The notes below the pieces were generated by a model. That model saw only the letters and a list, made by a program, of their open reading frames with translations, was not told where the DNA came from and did no database searches. Below, piece by piece: positions 30,439 to 39,843 of a DNA stretch of 64,000 bases. Within the stretch, counting starts at the first letter, position 1. Each line of letters starts with the position of its first letter. Made by a program: the position numbers and the translations under genes. This DNA comes from Saccharibacillus deserti (GTDB lineage: Bacteria > Bacillota > Bacilli > Paenibacillales > Paenibacillaceae): positions 248,001-312,000 of the forward strand of contig NZ_JABJVN010000002.1 in NCBI RefSeq assembly GCF_013618475.1, read 5' to 3'.

Positions 30439-32724
30439 ATGAGATTCCGAACGGGCAAATATTGCAGAAAGACGCTGTTTATCCTAAAGCCCCATCTTTG
30501 GAAAAAAGAACACGGTTCGATTACGATTTTTCTGAGTTTGATTCTGGCGGTTACGCTGGCATTTGTCGCGATCTTTATCGACTATTCGCGAATGTCGGCG
30601 CTTAAAGCCAAAAGCGAACGTCTGCTGCATGCGGCGACACGCTCGGTGCTGTCCGCTTATGTACCGGAGCTGCAGCGCAGTTACGGACTGTTTGCTTACG
30701 GAGACAGCGATCCTTCCCTAATCTTTTCCGGAGTGCTTGAACGAAGTCTGGCGTACAAAGCGAGAGAAGAGGTTCTGCCGATTCTGGACGCCAAGCTGCT
30801 CTCGTCATCGGTGGAGTTGAGCCGCGAACTTGGGAACTACGAGATTTTCAAGAATCAGATCAACGAAGAGATGAAATACAAAGCTCCGGTCAACTTTGCG
30901 ATCGAGGTGGTGGGCCGATTCAAACCGATGTCCCAAACCATGAAAGAAGCCTCGGGAACGGTGGAGATCCTGGAAAAACTGCAAAAGTTGTACGACAAAC
31001 GCGAGGCGGAGCTCGACAGCATGCTGAAACTGCAAAAAGAAGCCGGTAAACGCACGGACGGGCTGACCGAACAAATCGGGACGAACGGCGCCAACGATAT
31101 TGCGGACGCTTCGCTTGGCGGAGTGTCGTCGGCCGCCGATATGGCAGCGCAGTACAACGATTATCAGACGCAGAAGCAAAAGGTGTCTTCGGAAAGCGCT
31201 CCGCCGGAAAAAGACGGGAAAGGAGAACCCGATCCCGGATTTCTGGAATGGCTCCAGCTGCTCGCCCGAATCTCCGCTTACGAGTCGGGATCGGCACATG
31301 TGACAGGTCGTATGCAGCGTACGGTTACCTCCGCTTTTCCTCCGCATGAGCAGGATCTTAAGCAGGCGCGGGAGCATTTGCTCAAAGCCCAGGCGATCAA
31401 TACGGAGATGGAAGCGGTAATTGCTTCGATCGGGACCCGCGGCGCGGACGGTTCATACGATACGGTCACGCGTTCGGATATTCCGGGAGCGGAAGGCGGT
31501 CCTACGGGAGATATGGCTTCGATTCGCGAAAAGATGAAAGAGCTGCCGCTGCAGCCGGATTTTTTCTCCGGAATGGAGCAGCGTATCGTGGGTCAGGAAC
31601 AAGGATTTACCGCCATGCAGTCGGATGTGAATACCCTGCAGCAGACTTTGGGAAGAGCTTTCGGAGATGCGGGGATGAACGGTTATACGTTGAAGCGCAT
31701 GGTGGTCAGCGCAGGCAGAACCGCATCCGATTATAACAGCCGTTACGGAAGCGGAGGCAGCGTAATCCGTGAAACCGAAGAAGAATTCAAAAAGCACCGT
31801 GCGGACGACGAACTGCGCAAGCAGGAAGAACAAAAAGCCAATAACAAACTTAAAGAAGTCGGAGAGATTCTCAAATTCCTGTCGGAAACCAAAGGCCACC
31901 ACGAAGACTTCCGGGAGTTGGAGAAGTATTACGCGGAGAACGTGAGTTTGAACAAAGGGATCTCTGCGGCGAACGAAGCGGCGAAATGGGAAGAAGATGC
32001 GGCCGCGGCCGGCAAAGAGGCAATGGAAGACATGGATGGATTTTTCGGGGGAATTGCGGGCGTACTGGACGCTTCGGGCGACCGGCTGCTGCAAAACGAA
32101 TACGCTTCGGACCATTTTTCCAATTTCAATTATGCAAAAATCCAGGAGCTGGCCAAACCCGGAACGCCGCTGGACGGTTCGGCCACCGCGGATCTGGTCA
32201 GCGTGGAGAATCAGGAATTGGAATATATTCTGTACGGGTTCGGGAATCCGGGAGGAAATATCGCGGCTGCTTACGGGGAGATCTTCGCTATGCGGATGTC
32301 TATTCGGACGATGGAGGCGCTCACCGATCCGGCTATCTTGGCTTTCGGCAATCCGCTTGTCATTTTTGCCAAAGCGCTGGTGCAGGGGATTACGCAGGCG
32401 ATCCTCGATATGACGATGCTGGCCCAACAGGGCTATGTGGAATTGAGCAAGACGCTCAAGATCAAGCTGACTTACAAAGATCACTTGAGACTGTTTCTGT
32501 TCGCCCATCCCGGCAACGACAATCGGCTGTCCCGAATGCTTGCTGTCATCCGGTTCGATACCGGCGTCAATCCCGACGATCATTATACGTATCTGTCCGG
32601 CGATGCGGCGATCTCCATGCCGGTCTGGTTCCTGCCGGGCGTGATGGAAACGCTTGGAGTCGGCGAAGGCACAGCGTCAGGAAGCGAGTACACGATCGAT
32701 CTGCAGGCGGATTACTCTTATTGA
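30439..32724 (+). CDS. TadG-like pseudopilin / Tad-domain protein
   Basis: A 761-residue protein. KKEHGSITIFLSLILAVTLAFVAIFIDYSRM is the TadE/G transmembrane segment near the N-terminus, followed by a long mostly helical extracellular part (about residues 60-750) with coiled-coil propensity (for example EEEFKKHRADDELRKQEEQK). The ATG at 30439 follows GGGGGTGA; a start right after the previous stop (30376) has no ribosome site. No vWA motif was seen, unlike proteobacterial TadG. It is the largest pilus-related protein here and may be an adhesive or tip part. Confidence 0.75.
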   Translation: MRFRTGKYCRKTLFILKPHLWKKEHGSITIFLSLILAVTLAFVAIFIDYSRMSALKAKSERLLHAATRSVLSAYVPELQRSYGLFAYGDSDPSLIFSGVLERSLAYKAREEVLPILDAKLLSSSVELSRELGNYEIFKNQINEEMKYKAPVNFAIEVVGRFKPMSQTMKEASGTVEILEKLQKLYDKREAELDSMLKLQKEAGKRTDGLTEQIGTNGANDIADASLGGVSSAADMAAQYNDYQTQKQKVSSESAPPEKDGKGEPDPGFLEWLQLLARISAYESGSAHVTGRMQRTVTSAFPPHEQDLKQAREHLLKAQAINTEMEAVIASIGTRGADGSYDTVTRSDIPGAEGGPTGDMASIREKMKELPLQPDFFSGMEQRIVGQEQGFTAMQSDVNTLQQTLGRAFGDAGMNGYTLKRMVVSAGRTASDYNSRYGSGGSVIRETEEEFKKHRADDELRKQEEQKANNKLKEVGEILKFLSETKGHHEDFRELEKYYAENVSLNKGISAANEAAKWEEDAAAAGKEAMEDMDGFFGGIAGVLDASGDRLLQNEYASDHFSNFNYAKIQELAKPGTPLDGSATADLVSVENQELEYILYGFGNPGGNIAAAYGEIFAMRMSIRTMEALTDPAILAFGNPLVIFAKALVQGITQAILDMTMLAQQGYVELSKTLKIKLTYKDHLRLFLFAHPGNDNRLSRMLAVIRFDTGVNPDDHYTYLSGDAAISMPVWFLPGVMETLGVGEGTASGSEYTIDLQADYSY

Positions 32725-32740
32725 AACCCGGAGGCGGCTC

Positions 32741-33700
32741 ATGAAGCGAGTTCCAAGCAAGAGCCGGCGGCTGGCCGGCGAACGGGGCAGCATCGTAGTG
32801 GAAGCGTCGCTCGTCCTGCCCCTCTTTTTATTCTTGTTTATTTTCTTGGCTTATATCGTTCAGATGACCGCCTACTCGACGGTCCTTCAGACTACCGCTT
32901 CGGAAGCGGCCAAGCAGGTATCGACGCATCTGTATCCCGTACAGATGGCGGCGGACAATCTGGGCAAAACGGAACCGGTAGCCAAAGCCCTGCAGGGATT
33001 CTCGAAAATATCGTTCAGTGAACTGGCGGCGGAATATGCTTCTTCGCTGCCTGCTCCGATCGGCAAATGGATTGGGGAAGCGGCGGCCAAAGGCGATCTG
33101 CCTCTGCAGTCCCTGAAAGACGAAGCGGCTTCGGCCGTGCTTGACCCGGCGATCAAGCCTCTGTTGACTCCGCTGATCGAGGGCGGCCCGCTGGATGCGG
33201 ACAAGCTGCATGTCATCGGCCTTACCGTTCCGACAACGGGAGCCGGCAATCAGCCTTATTTTGGTGTGGAACTGACCTATGAGCTTCCGATCAAAGTCCC
33301 GTTCACCGGAAAATCCTTGTCGATCCGGGCCAAAGCGGAAGAAAGAGCCTGGATCGGCGATACGGGGGAAACGGCGGAAGAAGGGGTAGGGGGCGAAACA
33401 GGGACTGAAGCCGGAACCCCGGCAGTCATTACGTCGGTACCCGATCCGGCTTATCCGGGCAGCCGCGCGACCGTGACGGCCAAAGTTCGGCCGGGGCAAA
33501 CTGCAGCAATTAAAGTCGTCTACAAAAGCGGAAACAGCAAGGCGCGGTATCTGGGCCGGCAGACCGCCGATGCTTCGGGCAATCTGTCCTGGACCTGGCT
33601 GGTCGGCGGCAATACGACGCCCGGCGATTGGACATTGGTTGTAGAAGTCGATGGAGCCGCATCCGCCGAAGCGTCGTTCGAAGTCCGCAAGCGCGAGTAA
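32741..33700 (+). CDS. TadE-like protein with a C-terminal Ig-like domain
   Basis: A 319-residue protein starting at ATG 32741 after GGAGG; the frame upstream overlaps the previous gene and is not used. ERGSIVVEASLVLPLFLFLF is the TadE-type helix with the conserved Glu. The middle is a soluble domain. The last about 95 residues (VITSVPDPAYPGSRATVTAK ... TPGDWTLVVEVDGAA) look like a small beta-sandwich with the periodicity of an Ig-like fold. Such a domain on a minor pilin would suit surface or receptor contact. Confidence 0.75.
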   Translation: MKRVPSKSRRLAGERGSIVVEASLVLPLFLFLFIFLAYIVQMTAYSTVLQTTASEAAKQVSTHLYPVQMAADNLGKTEPVAKALQGFSKISFSELAAEYASSLPAPIGKWIGEAAAKGDLPLQSLKDEAASAVLDPAIKPLLTPLIEGGPLDADKLHVIGLTVPTTGAGNQPYFGVELTYELPIKVPFTGKSLSIRAKAEERAWIGDTGETAEEGVGGETGTEAGTPAVITSVPDPAYPGSRATVTAKVRPGQTAAIKVVYKSGNSKARYLGRQTADASGNLSWTWLVGGNTTPGDWTLVVEVDGAASAEASFEVRKRE

Positions 33701-33796
33701 GACATCCGAACAGCCGGAAGAAAGCCGCAGCCGGCAAAGGCCGATGCCTTTTCATTCCCCTCCCTATTAATGAAGAAAAAGAAAAGAGGATATCGC

Positions 33797-34312
33797 ATGA
33801 ACGACACTTTGGCTTTTATCGGCTGCGGCATTTTTTTGACGATGGCTTTTATGACGGATATCCGCACACGCAGGATTCCGAATCGGCTTAACCTGGCTTT
33901 TGCCGCAAGCGGACTGTTGTATCAGGCAGCCGTGCACGGTTTAAAGGGAATCTTGTTTGCCTTTCAAGGCTGTGCGGCGGGATTTGTCGTCTTGTTTATT
34001 CTGTATCTGCTTGGAGCCGTAGGCGCCGGAGACGTCAAGTTGTTTGCCGGAATCGGGGCATGGACAGGTCTGTTGTTCACTGCGCAGACCCTGCTGTATT
34101 CCATTTTGTTTGCGGGAGCGATCGGACTGGGCATTTTGTGCTGGAGGCGCGAAGGGATGCGCCGAATCAAAGCGATTTTCGGCAGCATGGCCGGAATATT
34201 CATGTTTCGCAGCCTCGCTCCGCTGACGGCGGACCGGATTAATCATCTGACGTTTCCTTTTATGTGGGCGGTTCTGCCCGGCGCATTGGCCGGTTACTTT
34301 TATATGTACTGA
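33797..34312 (+). CDS. tadV: Prepilin peptidase TadV/CpaA (A24 family)
   Basis: A 171-residue membrane aspartyl peptidase with about six membrane segments. The two catalytic aspartates are D21 in FMTDIRTRRIPNRL and D79 in GAVGAGDVKLF (GxGD). The ATG at 33797 follows AGAGGA; an ATG nine codons earlier lacks a ribosome site. It lacks the N-methylation domain, as TadV does. It cuts the Flp prepilin and the pseudopilins of this operon. Confidence 0.93.
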   Translation: MNDTLAFIGCGIFLTMAFMTDIRTRRIPNRLNLAFAASGLLYQAAVHGLKGILFAFQGCAAGFVVLFILYLLGAVGAGDVKLFAGIGAWTGLLFTAQTLLYSILFAGAIGLGILCWRREGMRRIKAIFGSMAGIFMFRSLAPLTADRINHLTFPFMWAVLPGALAGYFYMY

Positions 34313-34324
34313 GGAGTGTTGAAC

Positions 34325-36184
34325 GTGGAGGAGTTTGTCACCGATTTTGTCCAGAGCGATACGACTTATATGGTACTAAAGAGCAAGCACAAACTGGGCG
34401 GAGACGACTTGAACCGGGTTCAGGTCAAAATGCTCGCTTCTTCGAATGTTCCGCATGTGCTTGATCTGCATGTGCGCGAAGTCGATGCGGAGGCTGAACT
34501 GCATTACAATATAGGCGGCAAAAGAATGCTGTCCACGTGTATGCGGACGGAAAAAATCACTTTGGTCGAATATTATGCGCTGCTGCTGCAAATCGTCACG
34601 GCGCTTGAATACGGAATGACCTATATGTTGAATCCGAACGGTTTTTTGCTCAAGGAAGAGTATATGTTTATGGACGGCCCGCTCAAAGAAGGTACGGTCT
34701 ATCTGACGTATCTGCCGCTTAACGGACCCGGCGAAGCCGTTTCCAGTCGGGAGCGGATCGGAGGCCTGGCTGCACGCTGGATGACGGCGGTCGACGACCT
34801 TCGGGGAACCGGAGTCCAGCGGATTTTGCAGATGTGCGAACAGCCGTCCTTTTCCCTGCAGTCGCTCAAGAGTCTGCTGATCGGACTTCTGGCCGGAAGC
34901 GGGAAGCGGATTACGGGAGGTCTTGAAGCTGCGGGTGCGGCGGCTCCCAAGCCTTTTCCCCCGATGGGAGAATATGCCGATTCCCGCGATCCCGTCCGGA
35001 ACCCTTCCGCATCCGGATCGGGAAACGGTTGGGCGCGGGAAGAGGGCCCGGGCGGCGCTTTTTCCCACGCATCCGGGCATACAAATTACGCTTACAACGA
35101 AGCTCCGGGTTCCGTCTTCTCCGGGAATTCGGGAGCCGCGCCGGTTGAAGCGGAGGAACAAGAACGGCGCCTGCCCCGGAAGCTGCTGGGCAGCGCCAAA
35201 CGCCAGAATGACCGCAAAGATCCGGCGCGCACGCAGCTTGAGATGGAAACGCCCTATGAAGAAGTGGGGCCGGGAGAAGGAAAAAACGGCCGTTTGGTTG
35301 CTCCGCTGATCGGACTGCTGCTTCTGACGGTGCTGTGGAAGATGCTGTATATGGACAATCCCGGAACCGGAAGTCTGTTGGTCTGCACCGTGGCTACGCC
35401 GCTTCTGCTTGTTTTTGCTTATCTCGGTTGGTCGGGCAAACTGAAATTCGGCCGCCGTGGTTCGGAGCGGCGGCAGGAGGAAGAAGAAGCGCAGGCGCTG
35501 GCTTCTCCTTGGCAGGAGCCGCGCGGAGCTGCGGGACACCGGGTATTCTATGGACGTCCGGAAGCGGAACAAGAATTTGGGGGAAGAACACCGGGAGTCC
35601 CCCGAACGCCGCAGTCCGGAGCTTCAGCGATGGCTGCGGCTGATCGCCGGAACGTGCCCGACTTTTTGAGACCGGCTTATGCGGGAGGGCAGGAGGACGA
35701 GGGTTTCTCCGCAGCCGGACAAAGGTATGCTATGCAGGAAGAACAAGGGAGTCCGCTGTCTGTTCTGCCGGAAGCCGGCACCGGAATGCTCGCTTCGTCC
35801 TCGTCCCAGCCAACCGTCATGCTGGGCGGCGGAAGAAGCGACGTCCCGGCGGGAGCGATCTCCGGAGCCTCGGATTCCAGACCGAGATACCGGCTGGAAC
35901 GCGTAGAGAACGGTACGCTGCCCAAAAGTATTGCGCTGCCGGGCGGCAGCTTCACGATCGGGCGGGCCTCAGACGTATCCCAGCATGTAGAGACAGCGGT
36001 CGGGATCTCCCGTGCCCATGTGGAGCTGGAGCTTTTTGGAGACCGCTGCACGCTCAAAGATATCGGTTCCCGAAACGGCACGATATTGAACGACGAGCCT
36101 ATCACGCCTTACAAAGCCTATGAATTGAACGAAGGCGATACCTTCCGGATTGCGGGGATTGCGTATACGCTGCGGGGTCAATGA
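34325..36184 (+). CDS. Membrane protein with C-terminal FHA domain
   Basis: A 619-residue protein. GTG 34325 lies 8 nt after AGGAG; TTG and GTG codons 2-3 triplets upstream are too close to the ribosome site. The N-terminal about 200 residues form a kinase-like/DUF6382-type domain known beside Firmicute tad loci. A long Pro/Gly-rich linker and two membrane segments (about 325-365) follow. The last 85 residues are an FHA domain (GSFTIGRASD...GISRAHVELE...IGSRNGT) that binds phosphothreonine. It probably couples Ser/Thr phosphorylation to the pilus. Confidence 0.8.
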   Translation: MEEFVTDFVQSDTTYMVLKSKHKLGGDDLNRVQVKMLASSNVPHVLDLHVREVDAEAELHYNIGGKRMLSTCMRTEKITLVEYYALLLQIVTALEYGMTYMLNPNGFLLKEEYMFMDGPLKEGTVYLTYLPLNGPGEAVSSRERIGGLAARWMTAVDDLRGTGVQRILQMCEQPSFSLQSLKSLLIGLLAGSGKRITGGLEAAGAAAPKPFPPMGEYADSRDPVRNPSASGSGNGWAREEGPGGAFSHASGHTNYAYNEAPGSVFSGNSGAAPVEAEEQERRLPRKLLGSAKRQNDRKDPARTQLEMETPYEEVGPGEGKNGRLVAPLIGLLLLTVLWKMLYMDNPGTGSLLVCTVATPLLLVFAYLGWSGKLKFGRRGSERRQEEEEAQALASPWQEPRGAAGHRVFYGRPEAEQEFGGRTPGVPRTPQSGASAMAAADRRNVPDFLRPAYAGGQEDEGFSAAGQRYAMQEEQGSPLSVLPEAGTGMLASSSSQPTVMLGGGRSDVPAGAISGASDSRPRYRLERVENGTLPKSIALPGGSFTIGRASDVSQHVETAVGISRAHVELELFGDRCTLKDIGSRNGTILNDEPITPYKAYELNEGDTFRIAGIAYTLRGQ

Positions 36185-36213
36185 GAAATATCAAATAAGA
36201 AATATCAGAAAAG

Positions 36214-36254
36214 AAAAAAGTCCGCCCAGGTTTCCCTGATTCGGACTCTTTTTT
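36214..36254. terminator. Terminator between the tad operon and the epimerase gene
   Basis: AAAAAAGTCCG ... CGGACTCTTTTTT; imperfect but with A and T runs on either side, so it can serve both strands. Confidence 0.7.
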
Positions 36255-36283
36255 GACTTTTTGATGATATGCGGTATTATCCG

Positions 36284-37186
36284 TTACTTCGCTTCCAAGT
36301 TCCTTACCGCTTCTTCCACATAAGGATGGGAGAATGCGAAGCCGGCTTTCAGTGCCGCGGCCGGAATCACGTGCTGGCCGCCGGTGACCATCAGCGACAT
36401 TTCGCCGAGCACGGTGCGCATCAGCACCGCAGGGACGGGGAACCAATGCGGACGGTGGATCGCGCCGCCGATCACGCGGCCGAGTTCGTCCTGCCGAACA
36501 GCATTCGGCGCGGCGGCATTGACCGGTCCGGCGATGTTTTCGTGCGTCAGGCAGAATTCGAACAGCGCCGTCAGATCGTCGATATGAATCCACGACATCC
36601 ACTGCCGCCCGCTGCCGAGCTTGCCGCCGCCCATCAGTTTGTACGGCAGTTTAAGTACCGGATACACGCCCGCTTCCCGGCCGAGGACCAGTCCGATCCG
36701 CATTTTAACAAGCCGGGTCTGCGCCATGGCTTCGATCGGGTCGGCCGCCGCTTCCCATTTCACGGACAGCTGCGAAGGGAAGTCCTGCCCGCCGGGCGGA
36801 GAGTTTTCGTCGAACTCCGCCGTTTCCGACGTGCCGTAGATACCGATCGCGGACGCCTGAATAAATACGGACGGAGGCTGGTCCAGGCCGCGGATGCCTG
36901 CGATCAGCTTGCGCGTCGATTCCAGGCGGGAGCGTTCCATTTCCTGTTTGGCCTGATCCGTCCAGCGTTGGCTGAGCGAAGAACCGGCCAGGTTGACGAT
37001 GCCGTCGAAGCCGGCCAGCGCCTGGGGATCGCGTTCGACCTGATCCCAGGTGAGGGTGGCGCTTCCTCCGCCTTGTCCTTCCGCCGCTTTGCGCGAGATG
37101 GCCACCGCCTCATGCCCCGACTGCGTCAGTCTTGCCGTCAGTTTTTTGCCGATAAATCCCGTTCCTCCGCTGATTGCGATCTTCAT
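36284..37186 (-). CDS. TIGR01777-type NAD(P)-dependent epimerase (SDR39U1/YfhF)
   Basis: A 300-residue extended-SDR-like protein. KIAISGGTGFIGKKLT is the NAD(P)-binding loop. IVNLAGSSLSQRW, SASAIGIYGTS and the C-terminal DUF1731 part (VPAVLMRTVLGEMSLMVTGGQHVIP) fit TIGR01777 exactly. The substrate is not known. GAGGAGG precedes the ATG. Promoter TTGTAA/TTTAAT (minus strand, plus 37264-37292). Confidence 0.92.
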   Translation of the reverse strand: MKIAISGGTGFIGKKLTARLTQSGHEAVAISRKAAEGQGGGSATLTWDQVERDPQALAGFDGIVNLAGSSLSQRWTDQAKQEMERSRLESTRKLIAGIRGLDQPPSVFIQASAIGIYGTSETAEFDENSPPGGQDFPSQLSVKWEAAADPIEAMAQTRLVKMRIGLVLGREAGVYPVLKLPYKLMGGGKLGSGRQWMSWIHIDDLTALFEFCLTHENIAGPVNAAAPNAVRQDELGRVIGGAIHRPHWFPVPAVLMRTVLGEMSLMVTGGQHVIPAAALKAGFAFSHPYVEEAVRNLEAK

Positions 37187-37263
37187 GCCGAACCTCCTCG
37201 TGCGGGAACTTCCGCTTTGTCCGCAAATGGACTTACCCTTACTATTACGGTTCTTCTCCTTCT

Positions 37264-37292
37264 ATTAAACGATGTTCCTTTCTTTTTTACAA
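37264..37292 (-). promoter_or_regulatory. Promoter of the epimerase gene
   Basis: Minus-strand TTGTAA (plus 37287-37292) and TTTAAT (plus 37264-37269), spacer 17 bp. Confidence 0.55.
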
Positions 37293-37471
37293 ATACTCGG
37301 TGTGCGCGGAAGGCGAATTCCGCTATAAATCGGTTTCGCCGCGGGCTTTGGCAGGCCTGCGTCCGTTTTCCGTTCCCGACTTCGATGACAGTTCTGTCTT
37401 ATCCGTTCTTATGCGTGGATTTCTTGCCCGCTTCACGTTAAAATAAGACAAGGTTTGGACGGAGGCCGGGC
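37293..37471. other. Intergenic stretch without a recognised gene
   Basis: About 180 bp between the epimerase promoter and palindromic repeat R1. No ORF with a ribosome site, no hairpin of note and no clear promoter for nfo was found. Confidence 0.4.
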
Positions 37472-37473
37472 AG

Positions 37474-37581
37474 TAGTACCTTGTCAACGCTAAAGGTAAG
37501 GTTACGCCCCCTTCAAACGCACCTAAAGCGTGTGCGTTTGAAGGGAACGTAAACCTCTGATTAAGAGTTGACAAGGTAGTA
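37474..37581. repeat. Palindromic repeat element R1
   Basis: Outer arms TACCTTGTCAAC (37477-37488) and GTTGACAAGGTA (37567-37578) are perfect complements. Inside, CCCTTCAAACGCAC (37509-37522) and GTGCGTTTGAAGGG (37532-37545) form a perfect 14-bp stem, flanked by GGTTACG (37500-37506) and CGTAAACC (37548-37555). TAGTA occurs at both ends (37474-37478, 37577-37581), possibly a target duplication. Total about 105 bp. A relative lies at 39844-39949. Confidence 0.85.
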
Positions 37582-37649
37582 GTCGGAAGCGAAAAAGTGG
37601 CTTTTTGGCAAAACAGCCCGGCGTCCGCAAACAAAGAGGAGGATGAATC

Positions 37650-38777
37650 ATGCTTAAAATCGGCTCCCACGTATCCTTTTCGGATAAGGGACTGGTGAGC
37701 GCGGCGAACGAAGCGAACAGCTACGGCTCGACCTCGTTCATGATATATACCGGCGCTCCGCAGAACACGCGGCGCAAGCCCATGGAAACGATGAATATCG
37801 AAGAAGGACTCAAGCTGATGGAGCAAAACGGAGTGCCGGAGATCGTCGTGCACGCGCCGTACATCGTCAATCTCGCTTCGTACAAAGACCATACGTACGA
37901 GTTGGGGGTCAGCTTTTTGCAGGAAGAAATCCGCCGTACCCACGCGATCGGGACCAAGCAGATCGTGCTGCACCCGGGCGCGTTCACGGACAAGGATCTG
38001 GAATACGGCATCGAACGTATCGCGGCGGGACTGACCGAAGTGCTGAGCGGCGTGGAAGAAACCGACGTGAATATCGCGCTCGAGACGATGGCGGGCAAAG
38101 GCACGGAAGTCGGCCGCAAGTTCGAAGAGATCGCGCGCATCATCGACAAAGTGCCGAACAACGAGCGCCTCAGCGTCTGCATGGACACCTGCCATATTCA
38201 CGACGCAGGCTACGACGTGGCGGGCGACTTCGACGGCGTGTTGAAGCAGTTCGACGAGATCGTGGGACTGGACCGCCTCGGCGTGATGCATATCAACGAC
38301 AGCAAAAATCCGGTCGGAGCCGGCAAAGACCGCCATACGCCGATCGGCGCGGGCTGGATCGGATTCGAAGCGCTCAACCGGGTGGTCAACCATGCGTCGC
38401 TGAGCCATCTGCCGTTCATTCTGGAGACCCCGTGGATCGGCAAAGACGTCAAAACGCAGCGTCCGATGTACGAAGTCGAGATCGCGCTTCTGCGCGGCAC
38501 CGTAAGCGAGCGTTTCGGCAAAGGCTTCGGCGAAGACGTCGAGAAGCTGCATGCGTTTTTCGCGGCGCAGGGGATCGATCCCCGTTCGTTTACGCTCGAT
38601 ACATGGGCCGTACTGAAGAACGACGCCAAAGCCAAAAAGGCCGATCCGCGCGAACCGCTTGAACGGCTGTACGATCTTGCTCTGCAGGAGTCGGTGCTGC
38701 CGAACGTGTCCGAAGAAGACCTCAACAAACGTTTGATCGCCGTACTGGCGGGCAAGGAAGCATTGGCGCGTTTCTAG
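37650..38777 (+). CDS. nfo: Endonuclease IV (AP endonuclease) with C-terminal extension
   Basis: A 375-residue TIM-barrel enzyme of base-excision repair that cuts DNA 5' to abasic sites. Zinc-ligand motifs are seen in [61 protein letters not shown] and ILETP. The barrel ends near residue 282; about 90 further residues ([20 protein letters not shown] ... KEALARF) are not part of the usual 280-300 residue enzyme. GAGGAGG precedes the ATG. Confidence 0.95.
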   Translation: MLKIGSHVSFSDKGLVSAANEANSYGSTSFMIYTGAPQNTRRKPMETMNIEEGLKLMEQNGVPEIVVHAPYIVNLASYKDHTYELGVSFLQEEIRRTHAIGTKQIVLHPGAFTDKDLEYGIERIAAGLTEVLSGVEETDVNIALETMAGKGTEVGRKFEEIARIIDKVPNNERLSVCMDTCHIHDAGYDVAGDFDGVLKQFDEIVGLDRLGVMHINDSKNPVGAGKDRHTPIGAGWIGFEALNRVVNHASLSHLPFILETPWIGKDVKTQRPMYEVEIALLRGTVSERFGKGFGEDVEKLHAFFAAQGIDPRSFTLDTWAVLKNDAKAKKADPREPLERLYDLALQESVLPNVSEEDLNKRLIAVLAGKEALARF

Positions 38778-38914
38778 ATTTTTGCAAAAAAGCGGGGGAG
38801 CAGTGCGCGGCGTCTATGACGCCGGACCCGCCTGCCATTTCCTGCACTTTCACTTATGTCGAGAAGGCCGGCGTGCGCACATTTGCAGCCGGACCCAAGG
38901 AGGATTACGGAATC

Positions 38915-39814
38915 ATGGATCAACATGTCAAAACCGCGGGTTCCGCAGGCCCGCAGCAGCCGCAGCACCGGGCCCGCATGCTTATCTCGTGTCCCGACGG
39001 ACCGGGGATCGTATCGGCGGTATCGCGTTTCCTGTTCGATCACGGAGCGAATATCGTCCAGTCCGATCAATACACGATGGACCCCGAAGGCGGAATGTTC
39101 TTTATGCGGATCGAGTTCGATCTCGACGGACTGAACGAACGCCTGCCGAAGCTGGAATCCGATTTTGCGGAAATTGCCGATCGCTTCAAGATGGATTGGA
39201 AAATTTACCAGGCGGCCAAAAAGAAAAAACTCGCTCTGTTTGTCTCCAAAGAAGATCACTGCCTCGTCGAGCTGCTCTGGCAGTGGCAGGCGGGCGATCT
39301 GGACGCGGAAATCGCGGTAGTCGTCAGCAATCACCCGGATATGCGGGAGTATGTCGAATCGTTCGGGATCGCATACCGCCATATTCCGGTTACCAAAGAC
39401 AATAAACCGGAAGCGGAGCGGCAGCAGCTCGAAGCGGTCGGCAACGATATCGACCTGATCGTCCTGGCGCGCTACATGCAGATCGTATCGCCTTATTTCA
39501 TCGAAAATTACCGCAACCGCATCATCAATATCCACCATTCCTTCCTGCCGGCCTTCGTCGGGGGCAAGCCGTATGCGCAGGCTTACGACCGCGGCGTGAA
39601 AATCATCGGCGCAACCGCGCATTACGTGACGGAAGAGCTGGACGGAGGCCCGATCATCGAGCAGGACGTCCAGCGGGTCAGCCACCGCGACGACGTGCCG
39701 GAACTGAAGCGGATCGGCCGTACGATCGAGCGGGTCGTTCTGGCGCGCGCGGTCAAATGGCATGCCGAAGACCGGATCCTGGTTCACCATAACAAGACGG
39801 TCGTCTTCAATTGA
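38915..39814 (+). CDS. purU: Formyltetrahydrofolate deformylase
   Basis: A 299-residue enzyme that hydrolyses 10-formyl-THF to THF and formate. An N-terminal ACT domain (about 20-100, RMLISCPDGPGIVSAVSRFL) precedes the formyltransferase-fold domain, with the catalytic N/H/D set in RIINIHHSFLPAF and GATAHYVTEELDGGPI. AAGGAGG at 38897-38903 fixes the start; the frame upstream is not conserved. It follows nfo by 137 bp, in which I see no recognised riboswitch. Confidence 0.95.
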   Translation: MDQHVKTAGSAGPQQPQHRARMLISCPDGPGIVSAVSRFLFDHGANIVQSDQYTMDPEGGMFFMRIEFDLDGLNERLPKLESDFAEIADRFKMDWKIYQAAKKKKLALFVSKEDHCLVELLWQWQAGDLDAEIAVVVSNHPDMREYVESFGIAYRHIPVTKDNKPEAERQQLEAVGNDIDLIVLARYMQIVSPYFIENYRNRIINIHHSFLPAFVGGKPYAQAYDRGVKIIGATAHYVTEELDGGPIIEQDVQRVSHRDDVPELKRIGRTIERVVLARAVKWHAEDRILVHHNKTVVFN

Positions 39815-39829
39815 TCCAGTACACTTAGT

Positions 39830-39843
39830 GTTGACAAGGTACT
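39830..39843. repeat. Solo end of a repeat, abutting R2
   Basis: GTTGACAAGGTACT at 39830-39843 equals the right end of the R1 type (GTTGACAAGGTAGT, one mismatch) but has no matching left part. It joins R2 head to tail, making a further palindrome AAGGTACTAGTACCTT (39836-39851). Confidence 0.65.

Noticed and set aside
38778-38914. Riboswitch upstream of purU
   Set aside because: GTGCGC...GCGCAC can pair, but no THF, glycine or purine aptamer motif is present.
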